Below are positions 32,630 through 32,707 of a stretch of 32,707 bases of DNA, one piece after another. The notes beneath the pieces were generated by a model. That model saw nothing but the letters and a program-made list of their open reading frames with translations, had not been told where the DNA came from and did not search any database. The translations under genes were made by a program, and so were the position numbers. Numbering within the stretch: position 1 is the first letter of the stretch; each line of letters opens with the position of its first letter. This DNA comes from Flavobacterium psychrophilum DSM 3660 = ATCC 49418 (GTDB lineage: Bacteria; Bacteroidota; Bacteroidia; Flavobacteriales; Flavobacteriaceae). The stretch is taken from the NCBI RefSeq assembly GCF_002217405.1, contig NZ_MUHE01000038.1:1-32707 (forward strand), written 5' to 3'.

Positions 32630-32707
32630 TTATATAATACCACTATTCCAGCTACCACTACTACCGTCTGACGAAGATGATCTAGAAGGTGTAGGGTCTA
32701 CACGTGA
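32630..32707 (-). CDS. 3' end of an unidentified gene (partial, runs off the window)
   Basis: On the minus strand an open frame enters from the window edge and stops with TAA at 32632-32630, giving 25 residues. They are rich in Ser, Gly and Asp: RVDPTPSRSSSSDGSSG, then SWNSGII at the end. This looks like a low-complexity C-terminal tail, and base composition rises sharply here compared with the AT-rich gap beside it. The family cannot be named from this fragment. The preceding bases 32501-32629 hold nothing I can identify. Confidence 0.45.
   Translation of the reverse strand, partial: SRVDPTPSRSSSSDGSSGSWNSGII

Overview
The window is a 32.7 kb chromosomal segment that looks like Flavobacterium or a close relative in the Flavobacteriaceae. 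The reasons are the strongly AT-rich DNA, Bacteroidetes-type promoters (TAnnTTTG, sometimes with TTG 19 bases upstream), no Shine-Dalgarno sequences, a type IX secretion gene (porQ) between lon and cmk, a bacterial deoxyhypusine-synthase-like gene beside a fold-III arginine decarboxylase, and dispersed hairpin repeats that I recall from this genus. Nothing points to a prophage, an integrated plasmid or a CRISPR array.

Layout. (1) 1-3970, plus strand: peroxide defence, with katG, then a typical 2-Cys peroxiredoxin, a thioredoxin and a small DUF6952-like protein. It closes with a bidirectional terminator. (2) 3987-10522, minus strand: a fatty acid beta-oxidation operon read as MarR regulator, dehydrogenase/hydratase fusion, four-helix-bundle protein, thiolase and acyl-CoA dehydrogenase. 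The four-helix-bundle gene sits in a repeat-bounded cassette between the two enzyme genes. (3) 10523-16399, minus strand: gamma-glutamyltransferase, a long-chain fatty acyl-CoA synthetase with a clear promoter, a cytosolic and an exported methionine sulfoxide reductase B, and an alpha/beta hydrolase. (4) 16560-25018, plus strand: M48 metalloprotease lipoprotein, UMF1-type MFS transporter, Lon, PorQ, cytidylate kinase and a NupG-type nucleoside transporter. (5) 25068-29374, minus strand: aroB, arginine decarboxylase, deoxyhypusine-synthase-like enzyme and a poly-aspartate-tailed protein. (6) 29472-32283, plus strand: proline dehydrogenase translationally coupled to RNase Z, then pdxH. (7) The right edge holds a possible tiny transcription unit (promoter, 22-codon ORF, strong terminator) and the 3' end of an unidentified minus-strand gene.

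How it fits together: most of the window is core metabolism and stress defence (peroxide and methionine-sulfoxide repair, fatty acid activation and beta-oxidation, polyamine synthesis, proteolysis, cofactor and aromatic synthesis). The less ordinary content lies between genes. A four-helix-bundle gene is bracketed by about 30-bp inverted repeats and a 51-52 bp tandem array that repeats its own 3' end. Two copies of a hairpin element have conserved flanks but different cores. Three further long inverted repeats lie between genes. There are candidate operators at katG and at the MarR gene, and a long leader before the arginine decarboxylase gene.
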